A stretch of 64,000 nt of DNA, taken from the NCBI RefSeq assembly GCF_002002865.1, contig NZ_CP019508.1, positions 310,001 through 374,000 on the forward strand, read 5' to 3'. Made by a program: the position numbers and the translations under genes. This document shows positions 6,954 to 15,805 of this stretch, in pieces (position 1 is the first letter of the stretch; each line of letters begins with the position of its first letter). The stretch is from Brevundimonas sp. LM2. GTDB lineage: Bacteria > Pseudomonadota > Alphaproteobacteria > Caulobacterales > Caulobacteraceae. Below the pieces are notes generated by a model that saw nothing but the letters and a program-made list of their open reading frames with translations, made no database searches and was not told the origin of the DNA.

Positions 6954-9443
6954 ATGGCACATCATCGCGCCCGCTGGCCTGGGGGCATGACCAGTATGCT
7001 GGCGCTGTTCGTGGCCGCGTTTCCCGCATCCGGCGAGCCAGGCCTTTTCGCGCCGCCTTTTCCATCTGAGGACGCGCCCATCCGCACCGCCCCGCCGGCG
7101 CTTCAGGCCGTGGATCTCGAACTTCCCCTGTCGCTGAATGGTTTCTACCTGGGCGACATCAGCGCCCGGATCCTGCCGGACGGCGGCGTGGTCGTCATGG
7201 GAGAGCGGCTGAGGGCGCTGTTGTCCGATCGCGTCGACCCTGGCGTCCTCGCCCTGCTCGAACAGCTGCCCTCCGGCTCCGCCAGCCTGGCCCAACTCGA
7301 GGGTCTCGGTCTGGTGGTCGGATACGATCCCGCCGCTCTGACGCTCGACGTTCGCCTGACCCCTGAACAGACCGGGCAGACGGCCCTGACGCTGCGTCCG
7401 GCCAGCCCCCCCTCCGCCGAGCTCATGGCGGGCGCGGCGGAGGTCGCCGCAGGCGTGTCCTTGGTCAGCCGGGCCGCCTATGTCCATGAAAGCGATTTCG
7501 AGCCCGAAGGGTCCCAGCCCTTCCGCGCCGACCTCAATGGCTTCATCGCCGTCGGAGGGTTTGACGGATGGGCCCTGGTCGGCGGCGGGGACTACGATGC
7601 GGACAGGCGGGAGGCCTGGCGGCGCAATGCCGTTACCCTCATCCATGATGACTACGATCAGGCGATCCGCTACCGGGCCGGGGATGTCCGGCCGCGTCCC
7701 GAGGGCTTTCAGGTTTCGCCAGACATCCTCGGACTGAGCGTCGAACGTGACTACGCGACCATCCAGCCGTTTCGCAATATCCAGGCGTCCGGTCGAGCGA
7801 CGTTCACCCTGGAGCGCCCCTCCGTCGTCACGATCGAGGTCAACGGCGTCGTCACCGCGACGCTGTCCCTGGTGCCGGGGCGCTATGACGTGCGCGACTT
7901 CCCCTTCACCCAGGGTGCCAACGCCATCCGGGTGCTGGTCGAGGACGAGTTCGGCGTTCGCGAGATCGCCGGTTTTTCGACCTTCGCCGACATCGAATTG
8001 CTCGGGGGTGGGCTCGATCAATTCGGCGTCTCCGCCGGTGTCCTGAGAGACCCGTTCGATTTCGAGGGGGGTTACGCCTACACCGACGATCCCGTGCTGA
8101 CGGCGCATTACGCCCGTGGCCTCTCCGATGCCGTGACCGTCGGGGGCGAGCTGGAGGTGGGGCCGGACATCGCGCTGGTCGGTGTCCGCGCCGCCTGGGG
8201 GACCCGCCTGGGACTCGTCGCTGCTCAACTCGCCATATCGAAGCGCGACGTGGACCGCGCCTGGGCCGCGCTGGCCCGCTACCGGCTGCCCGCCGTCGAG
8301 TACCGGACCTGGCTGCACGAGTTCGATGCCCAAATCGAGCATCGCCGCGCCGGCTTCGGCTCCCTCGGCGATGTCGCCGGGACCGCGTTCAATGAGACGC
8401 GCATCGAGGCGCGGTATCTCGCGCGCAAGGGAAGCCGCTTCTTGGGGTTCACGGCCTCCCATGTGGAAAGCCGGGTTCGCAGCACCTTCGTCTCCCTCAC
8501 CGCCGGTTGGCGGTGGCGTGAGTGGACGCTCTCGGCGACCGCTCAGCCCTGGGTGGCTGGATCCCGCGAGCGACCGGATCGGTTCCTGTTCAACATCACG
8601 CGCCGGCTGGGCCGCCATGCGTCGTTGCGCCTGCGACAGGCCACGAGCCCTTACGAGGCTCAGGTCGAGATCCAGCGCTTCACGGCCCGCAGGGTGGGCG
8701 ACTGGGGAGGGCGCGCCGCGGTCGGCGTGATCGACGGGGTCCATAGGCTCGACGGCGACGTCATCTACACCGCCCCTCGCGCCGAGTTCGACCTCAGCCA
8801 CCGCAGCGAAAGCCAACGCGACACCACCCGTATCCGCCGTTCGATCAGCGAGGCCCGTGTCGGCATGGGTCTCGGTTGGGCGGACGGTCACGCGGCCTTC
8901 GGGCGGCCGTTCGGAGACGGGTTCGTGATCGTCGAGCCACACCCGGCGCTGGCCCGCCGGCGGGCGGTGTTGCGCGAGGGGAACGGCGGACCGATCGCCG
9001 CGGTCGCGGATCGCTGGGGGCCGGGTCTGGCGCCGCTCCGCCGCGCCTACCAGGCCGAGAGCTTCTCGGTGGAGGTGGACGATCTCCCGCTAGGTTACGA
9101 CCTGGGTTCGGCCCGGATCGACGCCTTCGGGGGCCCCCGTTCCGGGTTCTTCCACCGGGTCGGGTCCGACGCCGCCAACACGGTGATGGCGCATCTGCGC
9201 GACGCGGCCGGGGCCCCTGTTCCGCTGGTTTCCGGGGAACTGCGACGCCTGGACCGAGCCGGGACCGCCGCCTCCGCGTTCTTCACCAACCGCACGGGCC
9301 GGCTGGTCGCCGAGCGGGTCGCGCCCGGCCGGTATGCCGTGGTTCTGGCGGACGGCCGCGCCGCGGAAGACATCGTCGTGCCGGAGGCCGCGCTTGGCCT
9401 CGTCGAACTGCCGGACATCGTCTTGAAAGGGACCCAACCATGA
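6954..9443 (+). CDS. Outer-membrane fimbrial usher
   Basis: The protein is up to 829 aa; an ATG at 6987 (MTSMLALFVAAFPASG) would give a more standard signal peptide. Usher features run in order: a periplasmic N-terminal domain with PLSLNGFYLGDISARILPDGGVVV, a long 24-strand-type barrel rich in alternating polar/hydrophobic strands, the plug-region sequence VNGVVTATLSLVPGRYDVRDFPFTQGANAIRVLVEDEFG, and small C-terminal beta domains ending in ELPDIVLKG. It secretes and assembles subunits across the outer membrane. The start lies 6 bp after the chaperone stop and its stop overlaps the next start (ATGA), so the operon is translationally coupled. Confidence 0.93.
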   Translation: MAHHRARWPGGMTSMLALFVAAFPASGEPGLFAPPFPSEDAPIRTAPPALQAVDLELPLSLNGFYLGDISARILPDGGVVVMGERLRALLSDRVDPGVLALLEQLPSGSASLAQLEGLGLVVGYDPAALTLDVRLTPEQTGQTALTLRPASPPSAELMAGAAEVAAGVSLVSRAAYVHESDFEPEGSQPFRADLNGFIAVGGFDGWALVGGGDYDADRREAWRRNAVTLIHDDYDQAIRYRAGDVRPRPEGFQVSPDILGLSVERDYATIQPFRNIQASGRATFTLERPSVVTIEVNGVVTATLSLVPGRYDVRDFPFTQGANAIRVLVEDEFGVREIAGFSTFADIELLGGGLDQFGVSAGVLRDPFDFEGGYAYTDDPVLTAHYARGLSDAVTVGGELEVGPDIALVGVRAAWGTRLGLVAAQLAISKRDVDRAWAALARYRLPAVEYRTWLHEFDAQIEHRRAGFGSLGDVAGTAFNETRIEARYLARKGSRFLGFTASHVESRVRSTFVSLTAGWRWREWTLSATAQPWVAGSRERPDRFLFNITRRLGRHASLRLRQATSPYEAQVEIQRFTARRVGDWGGRAAVGVIDGVHRLDGDVIYTAPRAEFDLSHRSESQRDTTRIRRSISEARVGMGLGWADGHAAFGRPFGDGFVIVEPHPALARRRAVLREGNGGPIAAVADRWGPGLAPLRRAYQAESFSVEVDDLPLGYDLGSARIDAFGGPRSGFFHRVGSDAANTVMAHLRDAAGAPVPLVSGELRRLDRAGTAASAFFTNRTGRLVAERVAPGRYAVVLADGRAAEDIVVPEAALGLVELPDIVLKGTQP

Positions 9444-10324
9444 GGCTCATATCCGCCGTCCTCCGCGTCCCGGTTTCGATGGTGGCCGCGGCGGCCCTGC
9501 TCGTTGCGGTTCCAGCCGCCGCCGCCGACCCTGTCATCGCGGGTGCCGCGCGAGCGACCTACGACCCTTTCAGCGGCGCGGCGGTCGCCGTCGCCCTCAC
9601 GGTCTCGGTCGACCTCGAGGGCGAGGCCACGGGCATTCTGCGGATCAGACCCGCCGACAACGGGCCCTATGCGCTGGAGGGCGAGGGCCCGTCACTGGCC
9701 TTCATCCTAAAGTCAGACGCCGGATCGGCCGCTGCGAGCGGCAGCCTCGTCATCCCGGTCGACAGCCCTCGCGCGTCGATGCGGTTCGAGGTTTTTGTCC
9801 CCGCCGGACAGTATGCCCAGGCCGGGTTGCGCGCGGTCTCGCTCGAGGCGCAATTGTTCGATGCCGCGGGCGCGCCCGTTTCGGGCCCCAGCCGATTCAT
9901 CGCTGAAATCGACGTGGCGGCCCGCGCCCAGGCGAACATCGCGGGGGCCTCTGGCGTCTGGGGGAGCCAGGGCAGCCTCGCCTTCATCGACTTCGGCGAA
10001 CTGGACAGCCACGAAACGGCGACCGCCGCCCTGCAGGTGCGCGCCACGACCGACGTCGTGATCACCGCCTGGTCTGACCATCTCGGCCGCATGATTCATG
10101 TGGATCACCCGCAGAGCGCGGCCGAGCCGGGGTTCAGCATTGCCTACCGATTCTCCCTCGACGGTGTTTCCAGCGCCCTGACCGGACCCATGATCCTGAA
10201 CCGCGCACCGGCGCCGTCGCTGGACGGCATCAGCTATCCGATCCTGATCACGCTGGACGATGCGAACGGGCTTTATGCCGGAACCTACCTCGATACCCTC
10301 AACATCGAGGTCACCGCCCGCTGA
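9440..10324 (+). CDS. Fimbrial tip subunit / adhesin (SCPU-type)
   Basis: 294 aa, beginning in an ATGA overlap with the usher. The signal peptide ends near VAVPAAAADP. The mature protein appears to have two beta-rich domains. The second ends GLYAGTYLDTLNIEVTAR, which matches the end of the major pilin (GGYSDTLTVDITAN) in spacing and chemistry. Two-domain subunits encoded last in Csu-type operons are tip adhesins, with the N-terminal domain binding surfaces. The position and size fit that role; the binding target is unknown. Confidence 0.8.
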   Translation: MRLISAVLRVPVSMVAAAALLVAVPAAAADPVIAGAARATYDPFSGAAVAVALTVSVDLEGEATGILRIRPADNGPYALEGEGPSLAFILKSDAGSAAASGSLVIPVDSPRASMRFEVFVPAGQYAQAGLRAVSLEAQLFDAAGAPVSGPSRFIAEIDVAARAQANIAGASGVWGSQGSLAFIDFGELDSHETATAALQVRATTDVVITAWSDHLGRMIHVDHPQSAAEPGFSIAYRFSLDGVSSALTGPMILNRAPAPSLDGISYPILITLDDANGLYAGTYLDTLNIEVTAR

Positions 10325-10404
10325 GGGTCGCGCAGACGAAAGGCGGCCTCCACGGCCATCGCCCTGTCCATCACGGCGGCGTCTGAGCGCGTTCCCTGGA
10401 AGAA

Positions 10405-10480
10405 TGGTGCCGCTTAGGTGACTCGAACACCTGACCCCCGCATTACGAATGCGGTGCTCTACCAGCTGAGCTAAAGCGGC
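10405..10480 (-). tRNA. tRNA-Thr (anticodon CGT)
   Basis: On the minus strand the acceptor stem GCCGCTT pairs with AAGCGGC, followed by discriminator A and an encoded CCA. D-arm TTAGCTCAGCTGGTAGAGCA, anticodon stem CCGCA/TGCGG with loop TTCGTAA (anticodon CGT, reading ACG), and T-loop GTTCGAGTC are all present. The length is 76 nt including CCA. Confidence 0.97.
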
Positions 10481-10521
10481 GCGTCGGCCCGGGCGTGCGC
10501 CCGGGCGACGGATGCGGCTGT

Positions 10522-11190
10522 TTATACGGCGGGCCCCGGCTTGCCAAGGGCGGTTAGCAGGGCGGTCTCGGTCGGGGCGTCGGCGATGTGGAGCGCGGCG
10601 AAGGCCTGGTCCGACAGGGCGGCGGCGACGGCGGGGGACAGGGCGACGGCGATGCCGCCGGCGAGGTGGCGCGGCATGGCCCGGGCGGCGCGGGGGGAGT
10701 GCAGCAGGACGGCGTCCCAGAGCGCGGGCGGGGCGGCGCCGGTGTCGCGCGTCTCATAGACGGAGACGACCCGGACGCGGGCCGCGGGGCCGACGGTGGC
10801 CGCCAGGTCGCCCGCGGGCTCGACGGCGGCGGGGTGAAGGATCGAACAGCCGGGCGCCTCGCCGCGGATCAGGGCGGCCAGCGCGGTCAGGTCGCCGGCG
10901 GCCGAGCGGACCGCGGCGAAGCCGGCGGTCTGGGCCGCGCGGGCGGTGGCGTCGCCGACGGCGAAGACGGGCAAGGTCCGGTCGGGCGTCAGGGCGGCGA
11001 AGGCGGCGACGCCGTTCAGGCTGGTGAAGGCCAGGGCCTCGACCCCGTCGAGGTCGAGACGGACGTCGAGCGGCCGGACCTCGAGCAGGGGGACGACCAG
11101 GGGGATGTAGCCGAGGGCGGTCAGGCGCTCGGCGGTGCGGTCGGCGCCGGGCCGGGCGCGGGTGACCCAGACGCGGCGCGGCACGCTCAA
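10522..11190 (-). CDS. hemD: Uroporphyrinogen-III synthase
   Basis: 222 aa, cyclising hydroxymethylbilane to uroporphyrinogen III in tetrapyrrole synthesis. The family is weakly conserved, but VWVTRARPGADRTAERLTALGY at the N-terminus, ALAFTSLNGVAAFA, PVFAVGDATARAAQTAGF and the C-terminal LLHSPRAARAM are typical. It starts 3 bp after the hemC stop (TTG at 11190, or GTG at 11184), consistent with co-transcription behind hemC, which makes its substrate. The C-terminal half is very Ala-rich. Confidence 0.9.
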   Translation of the reverse strand: MSVPRRVWVTRARPGADRTAERLTALGYIPLVVPLLEVRPLDVRLDLDGVEALAFTSLNGVAAFAALTPDRTLPVFAVGDATARAAQTAGFAAVRSAAGDLTALAALIRGEAPGCSILHPAAVEPAGDLAATVGPAARVRVVSVYETRDTGAAPPALWDAVLLHSPRAARAMPRHLAGGIAVALSPAVAAALSDQAFAALHIADAPTETALLTALGKPGPAV

Positions 11191-11193
11191 GGC

Positions 11194-12129
11194 CTAGGCC
11201 GGGACGCTCTGGTCACCGGCCCTCTGGTGCACCTCGTGGCCGAGGCGCAGGCCCAGGGCGCGGGCCTGGTCCATGGCGTCGGCGGCGGACAGGCCGGTGA
11301 TCTCGCCCGCGCGGCGCCAGCGGGCGGTGCCGTCAGGGGCCAGCATCTCGGTGGTCAGGGTCAGGCGGTCGCCGTCGATATGGGCGTGGGCCCCGACGGC
11401 GGTGCGGCACGAGCCCTCCAGCGCCACCATGGCCCCGCGCTCTGCGGCGACGCACAGGGCGGTGGGGACGTGGGTCATGGCCTGGACCCAGGCGTGGTCA
11501 GTGTCGCCCTCGCGCGTTTGCAGGGCCAGGGCCCCCTGGCCGGGGGCGGGCAGGAAGGCGTCGACCGACAGGAAGCCGCGCACGGCGTCCGACCGGCCCA
11601 GCCGGTTCAGGCCCGAGGCGGCCAGCAGGATGGCGTCGAACTCGCCGTCGGCGGCGCGGCGCAGGCGGGTGTCGATATTGCCGCGCAGCATCTCGATCTG
11701 CAGGTCGGGGCGCAGGGCAAGGGCCTGGGCCTGGCGCCGCAGGGAGGCGGTGCCGAGGCGGCCGCCGTGCGGCAGATGCTCCAGATCGTCCCAGTCGCGG
11801 CTGATGAAGGCGTCGCGGGCGTCCTCGCGTTCCGGGATGGCGGCGAGGGTCAGGCCGGGCGGCTGTTCGGCCGGGACGTCCTTCATCGAATGGACGGCGA
11901 TGTCGACGCGACCGTCCAGCAGGGCCTCCTCGATCTCCTTGGTGAACAGGGCCTTGCCGCCGACTTCCATCAGACGCCGGTCCTGGATCCGGTCGCCGGT
12001 GGTGACGATCTCGACCAGGATGACCTCCTCGATCGGCAGATCCATGGCGGCGGCGATGGCCCTTTGCATCATGCCGGACTGGGCCAGCGCCAGGGCGCTG
12101 CGGCGGGTACCGATTCGGATCGTGGCCAT
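11194..12129 (-). CDS. hemC: Hydroxymethylbilane synthase (porphobilinogen deaminase)
   Basis: 311 aa, condensing four porphobilinogens. It begins IRIGTRRSALALAQ, carries HSMKDVP (80-86), GTASLRRQAQ (126-135) and RGNIDTRL, and has the dipyrromethane-cofactor cysteine in EGSCRTAVG (Cys241). Length is normal. It is transcribed leftward with hemD immediately downstream and is divergent from tsaD, with only 44 bp between the two start codons. Confidence 0.97.
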   Translation of the reverse strand: MATIRIGTRRSALALAQSGMMQRAIAAAMDLPIEEVILVEIVTTGDRIQDRRLMEVGGKALFTKEIEEALLDGRVDIAVHSMKDVPAEQPPGLTLAAIPEREDARDAFISRDWDDLEHLPHGGRLGTASLRRQAQALALRPDLQIEMLRGNIDTRLRRAADGEFDAILLAASGLNRLGRSDAVRGFLSVDAFLPAPGQGALALQTREGDTDHAWVQAMTHVPTALCVAAERGAMVALEGSCRTAVGAHAHIDGDRLTLTTEMLAPDGTARWRRAGEITGLSAADAMDQARALGLRLGHEVHQRAGDQSVPA

Positions 12130-12173
12130 GCGGGTCCGTTGCGTCGTGGGGCCGGGGTCGCTACCTGAACCCG

Positions 12174-13391
12174 GTGGAAAGCGTCGGCGACCTTAACAGC
12201 GAAAATCGCGCCGGAAAGCCGGTTTCCGCGCGCACTGAAGCCGCGAGCGACCGCGTCGCGGGCGATAGCGCCCCCCGCGCTCAAGCCGCGAGCGACCGCG
12301 TCGCGAGCGATAGCGCCCTGACTGTCCTCGGCCTTGAGACCAGCTGCGACGAGACCGCCGCCTCGGTGGTCCGCCTGACCGCCGATGGCGAGGCGACGGT
12401 GCTGTCCTCGATCGTGCACAGCCAGATCGACGATCACGCGGCCTTCGGCGGGGTGGTGCCCGAGATCGCCGCCCGCAGCCATGTCGAGATGATCGACGGG
12501 GTCGTGCGCCGGGCCATGGCCGAGGCGGGGCTGGGCTATGACGCCCTGGACGGGGTGGCGGCGACGGCGGGGCCGGGTCTGGTCGGCGGGGTCATGGTGG
12601 GGCTGGGCTTCGGCAAGGCGGTGGCCCTGGCGCGCGGCCTGCCGCTGGTGGCCGTCAATCATCTGGAAGGCCATGCGGTGTCGGCCCGGCTGGGGGCGAA
12701 GGTCGAGTATCCCTTCCTGCTGCTGCTGGTGTCCGGCGGCCATTGCCAGCTGCTGGAGGTGCGCGGCATCGGCGACATGAGCCGGCTGGGGACCACGATC
12801 GACGACGCGGCGGGCGAGGCCTTCGACAAGATCGCCAAGGCCATGGGGCTCGGCTATCCGGGCGGACCGGCGCTGGAGCGGGCGGCGGAGCGCGGCGACG
12901 GATCCCGCTTCGACCTGCCGCGCGCCCTGCTGGGCCGCAAGGACTGCGACTTCTCGTTCTCGGGGCTGAAGACGGCGGCGTCGCGCCTGGCCCAGGCCTG
13001 CGAGAGCGACCGGGACCGGGCCGATCTGGCCGATGCGGTGCAGAGCGCGATCGCGCGCCAGCTGTCGGAGCGGTCGGACCGGGCCATGGCGGACTATGCG
13101 GCGAAACACGCGCATCGGCTTTTCGTGGTGGCAGGCGGGGTGGCGGCGAACAAGACCGTGCGGCGGGTGCTGGAGGCGACGGCGGACAAGCGCGGGTTCG
13201 CCTTCCTGGCGCCGCCGATGGCCTATTGCACCGACAATGCGGCGATGATCGCCCTGGCGGGGGCGGAACGGCTTCAGCGCGGGCTGGTTTCGGATATCGA
13301 CGCGCCCGCCCGCCCGCGATGGCCGCTAGACGAGGCGCGCGCCCTGGCCGATCCTGTCCATCCGACCGGGCGCAAGGGCGCGAAGGCGTAG
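12174..13391 (+). CDS. tsaD: tRNA threonylcarbamoyladenosine transferase TsaD with repeat-derived N-terminal extension
   Basis: TsaD transfers threonylcarbamoyl to A37 of ANN-decoding tRNAs. The conserved core starts around residue 49 with [18 protein letters not shown] and includes the metal site HLEGH, the VSGGH loop and [11 protein letters not shown]. The first 48 residues are extra. They contain two near-identical segments ([13 protein letters not shown] and [13 protein letters not shown]) that are the translation of two tandem copies of a dispersed hairpin element. The only ATG/GTG/TTG in frame upstream of the core is GTG 12174, which has no clear ribosome-binding site. The product is therefore 405 aa unless a CTG at 12319 is used. 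gpsA follows. Confidence 0.93.
   Translation: MESVGDLNSENRAGKPVSARTEAASDRVAGDSAPRAQAASDRVASDSALTVLGLETSCDETAASVVRLTADGEATVLSSIVHSQIDDHAAFGGVVPEIAARSHVEMIDGVVRRAMAEAGLGYDALDGVAATAGPGLVGGVMVGLGFGKAVALARGLPLVAVNHLEGHAVSARLGAKVEYPFLLLLVSGGHCQLLEVRGIGDMSRLGTTIDDAAGEAFDKIAKAMGLGYPGGPALERAAERGDGSRFDLPRALLGRKDCDFSFSGLKTAASRLAQACESDRDRADLADAVQSAIARQLSERSDRAMADYAAKHAHRLFVVAGGVAANKTVRRVLEATADKRGFAFLAPPMAYCTDNAAMIALAGAERLQRGLVSDIDAPARPRWPLDEARALADPVHPTGRKGAKA
12232..12271 (+). repeat. 40-nt hairpin element, copy 1 (inside tsaD)
   Basis: A slightly diverged copy of the dispersed element. It has the same inner 5-bp stem (GCGAC/GTCGC around CGC) as copy 2 and ends in GCGATAGCGC. It differs from copy 2 at three positions and lacks a perfect outer 5-bp stem. 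It is 45 nt from copy 2, an exact multiple of three, so the reading frame is kept. Confidence 0.85.
12277..12316 (+). repeat. 40-nt hairpin element, copy 2 (inside tsaD)
   Basis: Starts GCGCTCAAGC and ends GCGATAGCGC, so the outer arms GCGCT/AGCGC pair. The inner stem GCGAC/GTCGC closes a CGC triloop. It has the same length and the same ends as the copy at 42617-42656, with the inner stem changed at three base pairs in a compensatory way. Confidence 0.9.
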
Positions 13392-13399
13392 GAGTTTCG

Positions 13400-14398
13400 A
13401 TGCAGTTTCGCACCGCAGGGGTCATCGGCGCGGGGGCGTGGGGCACGGCCCTGGCGCTGGTCTGCGCGCGCGCCGGGCTGAACGTCATCCTGCAGGCGCG
13501 CGAGCCCGAGGTGGTCGAGAGCATCACCGCGCGGCGGATCAACGAAGCCTTCCTGCCGGGCGTGGTGCTGGACGCGGCGATCTCGGTCACCGCGGACCTG
13601 GCCGATCTGGGGGCGTGCGACCTGGTGCTGGCGGTCCCGCCGGCCCAGTTCATGCGCGGGACCCTCGCGGCCTATGCGCCGCATCATCGCGACGGCGCGC
13701 CCATCGTGCTGTGCTCCAAGGGGATCGAGCGCGGCTCGCTGAAGCTGATGACCGAGGTGCTGGCGGAGACGATCCCGGACGCGCCCGCCGCCGTCCTGTC
13801 GGGGCCGAGCTTCGCCGCCGATGTGTCGAAGGGGCTGCCGACGGCCGTGACCCTGGCCTGCGCCGACGCGGGGCTGGGTGAGCGGTTGATGGAGACCCTG
13901 TCGGGTCCGGGTTTCCGACCCTATCTGGCCACTGATCTGATCGGGGCCGAGGTCGGGGGGGCGATCAAGAACGTGCTGGCCATCGCCTGCGGCATCTCCG
14001 AGGGCCGGGGCCTGGGGCGGTCGGCCCATGCCGCCCTGATCACCCGGGGCTTCGCTGAGATGACCCGGATGGGCGTCGCCCTGGGGGGCGAGCCGGAGAC
14101 GGTGGCGGGGCTGTGCGGCCTGGGCGACCTGGTCCTGACCTGTTCCAGCCCCCAGTCGCGCAACATGAGCCTGGGCCTGGCCCTGGGCCAGGGCCAGACG
14201 ATCGACCAGGCCCTGGCGGGCAAGCGGTCGGTGGCCGAGGGTTATGAGAGTGCGCCGGCGGTGCGCGACCTGGCGCGGAAGATGGGCGTGGAAATGCCGA
14301 TCTGCGCGGCGACCGCGGCCCTGCTGGCGGGCGAGACGACGGTCGAGGCGATGATCGAATCCCTGCTGTCGCGGCCGCTGAAGGCCGAGCGGGCGTGA
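13400..14398 (+). CDS. gpsA: Glycerol-3-phosphate dehydrogenase [NAD(P)+]
   Basis: 332 aa, reducing dihydroxyacetone phosphate to sn-glycerol-3-phosphate for phospholipid synthesis. The Rossmann motif [13 protein letters not shown] is near residue 7. [20 protein letters not shown], the catalytic lysine in [12 protein letters not shown], and [14 protein letters not shown] follow in order. GGAG sits 5 nt before the ATG. It lies 8 bp after tsaD, and its stop overlaps the next gene's GTG. Confidence 0.97.
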   Translation: MQFRTAGVIGAGAWGTALALVCARAGLNVILQAREPEVVESITARRINEAFLPGVVLDAAISVTADLADLGACDLVLAVPPAQFMRGTLAAYAPHHRDGAPIVLCSKGIERGSLKLMTEVLAETIPDAPAAVLSGPSFAADVSKGLPTAVTLACADAGLGERLMETLSGPGFRPYLATDLIGAEVGGAIKNVLAIACGISEGRGLGRSAHAALITRGFAEMTRMGVALGGEPETVAGLCGLGDLVLTCSSPQSRNMSLGLALGQGQTIDQALAGKRSVAEGYESAPAVRDLARKMGVEMPICAATAALLAGETTVEAMIESLLSRPLKAERA

Positions 14399-14772
14399 GC
14401 GACGCCGCGCCGCTGGACCGCAAGCGCGTCTGGGCCACGCCGGCCGGGGTCGCCCTGTGCGCCGTGGAGGACGTCGCCGAGCCGGGCTCGCGCGGTTTCG
14501 TGCTGCAGATCGGCGAGGCCTATTTCCACGGATTCGTGGTGCGCAAGGCGGGCGAGGTGGCGGGCTGGGTCGATCGCTGCCCGCACCAGGGGTTTCCGAT
14601 CGCCATGGAGCTGGACCGCTATCTGACGCCGGACGGGTCGCTGATCCTGTGCGGCTGGCACGGGGCGGTGTTCGAGCCCCTCAGCGGGGCCTGCGTCGGA
14701 GGGCCCTGCGCGGGGGGAAGGCTGACGCCGTGGCCGGTCCGGATCGACGGGGCGGTGATCCGGACCGGTTAG
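14395..14772 (+). CDS. Rieske [2Fe-2S] domain protein
   Basis: 125 aa starting at a GTG that overlaps the gpsA stop. The two Rieske half-sites are visible: CPHQGF and CGWHGAVF, which coordinate one 2Fe-2S cluster through two Cys and two His. There is no transmembrane segment or catalytic domain, so it is a stand-alone ferredoxin-like Rieske protein of the kind that serves oxygenases or other redox partners. The C-terminal [11 protein letters not shown] after the cluster matches single-domain Rieske proteins. Partner unknown. Confidence 0.9.
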   Translation: MSDAAPLDRKRVWATPAGVALCAVEDVAEPGSRGFVLQIGEAYFHGFVVRKAGEVAGWVDRCPHQGFPIAMELDRYLTPDGSLILCGWHGAVFEPLSGACVGGPCAGGRLTPWPVRIDGAVIRTG

Positions 14773-14778
14773 GCGGGA

Positions 14779-14943
14779 TCAGGCCTCGTCTTCGGTCGCT
14801 TCGTCGCCGCCGAAGGCCTCGTCGACCTCGTCCTCGGTGATCCGTTTGGACGGATCGCCGGGCTGGTTGAGGTTCTGTTCCTCGGTGCCGTCGCCCAGCA
14901 TGCCGGGGTGGTCTTCGGTCGCGTGGTTGTTGGGATCGGTCAT
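14779..14943 (-). CDS. 54-aa acidic protein of unknown function
   Basis: The ATG at 14943 has AAGGAG 8 nt upstream, and codons show the G/C third-position bias of real genes here. The product is 54 aa, strongly acidic at its C-terminus (EDEVDEAFGGDEATEDEA), with no hydrophobic segment. It lies convergent to the Rieske gene, 6 bp away. No family is recognised; it is probably a soluble cytoplasmic protein. Confidence 0.7.
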   Translation of the reverse strand: MTDPNNHATEDHPGMLGDGTEEQNLNQPGDPSKRITEDEVDEAFGGDEATEDEA

Positions 14944-15299
14944 GGTCGTCGCTCCTTGTGGGTGACGGCGACCTAACGTTGCCCGAGCTTGGCCGTTCCT
15001 GAGGCGCTGGTCCGCTGCGGCCGATCGGTCGCCAATTTCTAGGGGGCGGGAGCTGGGCCGGCAGGTTCATCACAAAGGGCACGAAGAGAACCACAAAGGA
15101 CACCAAGGGGTTGAGCCGTATTGAGGAAGATGCCTTCGGATGCGGCGTACGCCGCATTCAGTCCGGTCGCGTGCGGGCCCGGTCATGGCAACCTCGCAGG
15201 ACCCGTCGTGCGCTTTGTGCCTTCCTTTGTGCCCTTTGTGATGAACCCGTCGACGCCGAGCAAAAACGCGACGGCGCATCCACGCGAACGGGGGAAGGT
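14944..15299. other. Intergenic region holding a MITE-like element
   Basis: No gene is supported here: the frames crossing it are short and repetitive. About half of the region is the inverted-repeat element at 15064-15247. The rest shows no recognised site beyond the ribosome-binding sequence of the 54-aa gene. Confidence 0.6.
15064..15247. repeat. 184-bp MITE-like inverted-repeat element
   Basis: The two ends share a 19-nt perfect inverted repeat (ggttcatcacaaagggcac and its complement), and the match continues imperfectly for about 40 nt with repeated CACAAAGG units. A perfect 18-bp palindrome (15140-15157, centre GCGGCGTACGCCGC) sits near the middle. There is no coding capacity and no clear target-site duplication. 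The structure fits a non-autonomous mobile or REP-type element that folds as a long hairpin. Confidence 0.75.
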
Positions 15300-15782
15300 C
15301 TAGCGCTTCAGGCGCGCCGCATTGGCGACGGCGGCCGAGTGGATCGGGGCCAGGGCGTCGGCCTGGGCCTTCAGCAGTTCGGTGTTCAGGGTCAGCATCT
15401 GGCCGGCGGCCCGGCCCCACCAGGCGACGGCATAGTCATAATGGGCGGTGGCGGCGGCCTGGGGCGAGCCGGCGGCCGCGATGCGGGCGGCGGCCTGCTG
15501 GGCGTGGGCCACCTCGTCCAGGGCGGACTGGGACACGCGGGCGGCGAGGTCGCCCAGATTGTCCGTCATGGCATGGGCCGAGGCGGTCAGGGCCTCGACC
15601 TTTTCGGACCCCATCAGCGACATCTCGCGCATGTCCGCCTGCATCGGATTGGCCAGGCCCTCGGCCATGATCGTCAGTCGGGCGGCGATGACATCCGAGG
15701 CGGCGCGCAGCATCTCGCCGCCGTTGGCGGCATTGGACTCCGCCGAGTGGCTATGGCGGGCGGTCTCGTCGGGCGTGGTCAT
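15300..15782 (-). CDS. Phasin-family protein
   Basis: 160 aa, predicted helical and rich in Ala, with no signal peptide. The middle segment MGSEKVEALTASAHAMTDNLGDLAARVSQSALDEVAHAQQAAARIA and the later NTELLKAQADALAPIHSAAVANAARL show the amphipathic-helix pattern of phasins, which coat polyhydroxyalkanoate granules. No PHA synthase is nearby, so the granule link rests on family resemblance alone. Confidence 0.75.
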   Translation of the reverse strand: MTTPDETARHSHSAESNAANGGEMLRAASDVIAARLTIMAEGLANPMQADMREMSLMGSEKVEALTASAHAMTDNLGDLAARVSQSALDEVAHAQQAAARIAAAGSPQAAATAHYDYAVAWWGRAAGQMLTLNTELLKAQADALAPIHSAAVANAARLKR

Positions 15783-15805
15783 CGGACCGGCTTGGGCCCC
15801 TTTGG

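Noticed and set aside
6090..8942. 950-codon open frame on the minus strand
   Set aside because: It is antisense to the chaperone and usher genes, has low-complexity Gly/Arg/Asp-rich content and matches no family. Long empty frames opposite genes are expected at this GC.
12238..12317. CRISPR-like tandem repeat
   Set aside because: There are only two units with almost no spacer, both inside tsaD; they are copies of the hairpin element.
12743..13399. Open frame on the plus strand running from inside tsaD into gpsA
   Set aside because: The part over tsaD is a frame shadow; gpsA starts at its own ATG at 13400 with a good ribosome-binding site.
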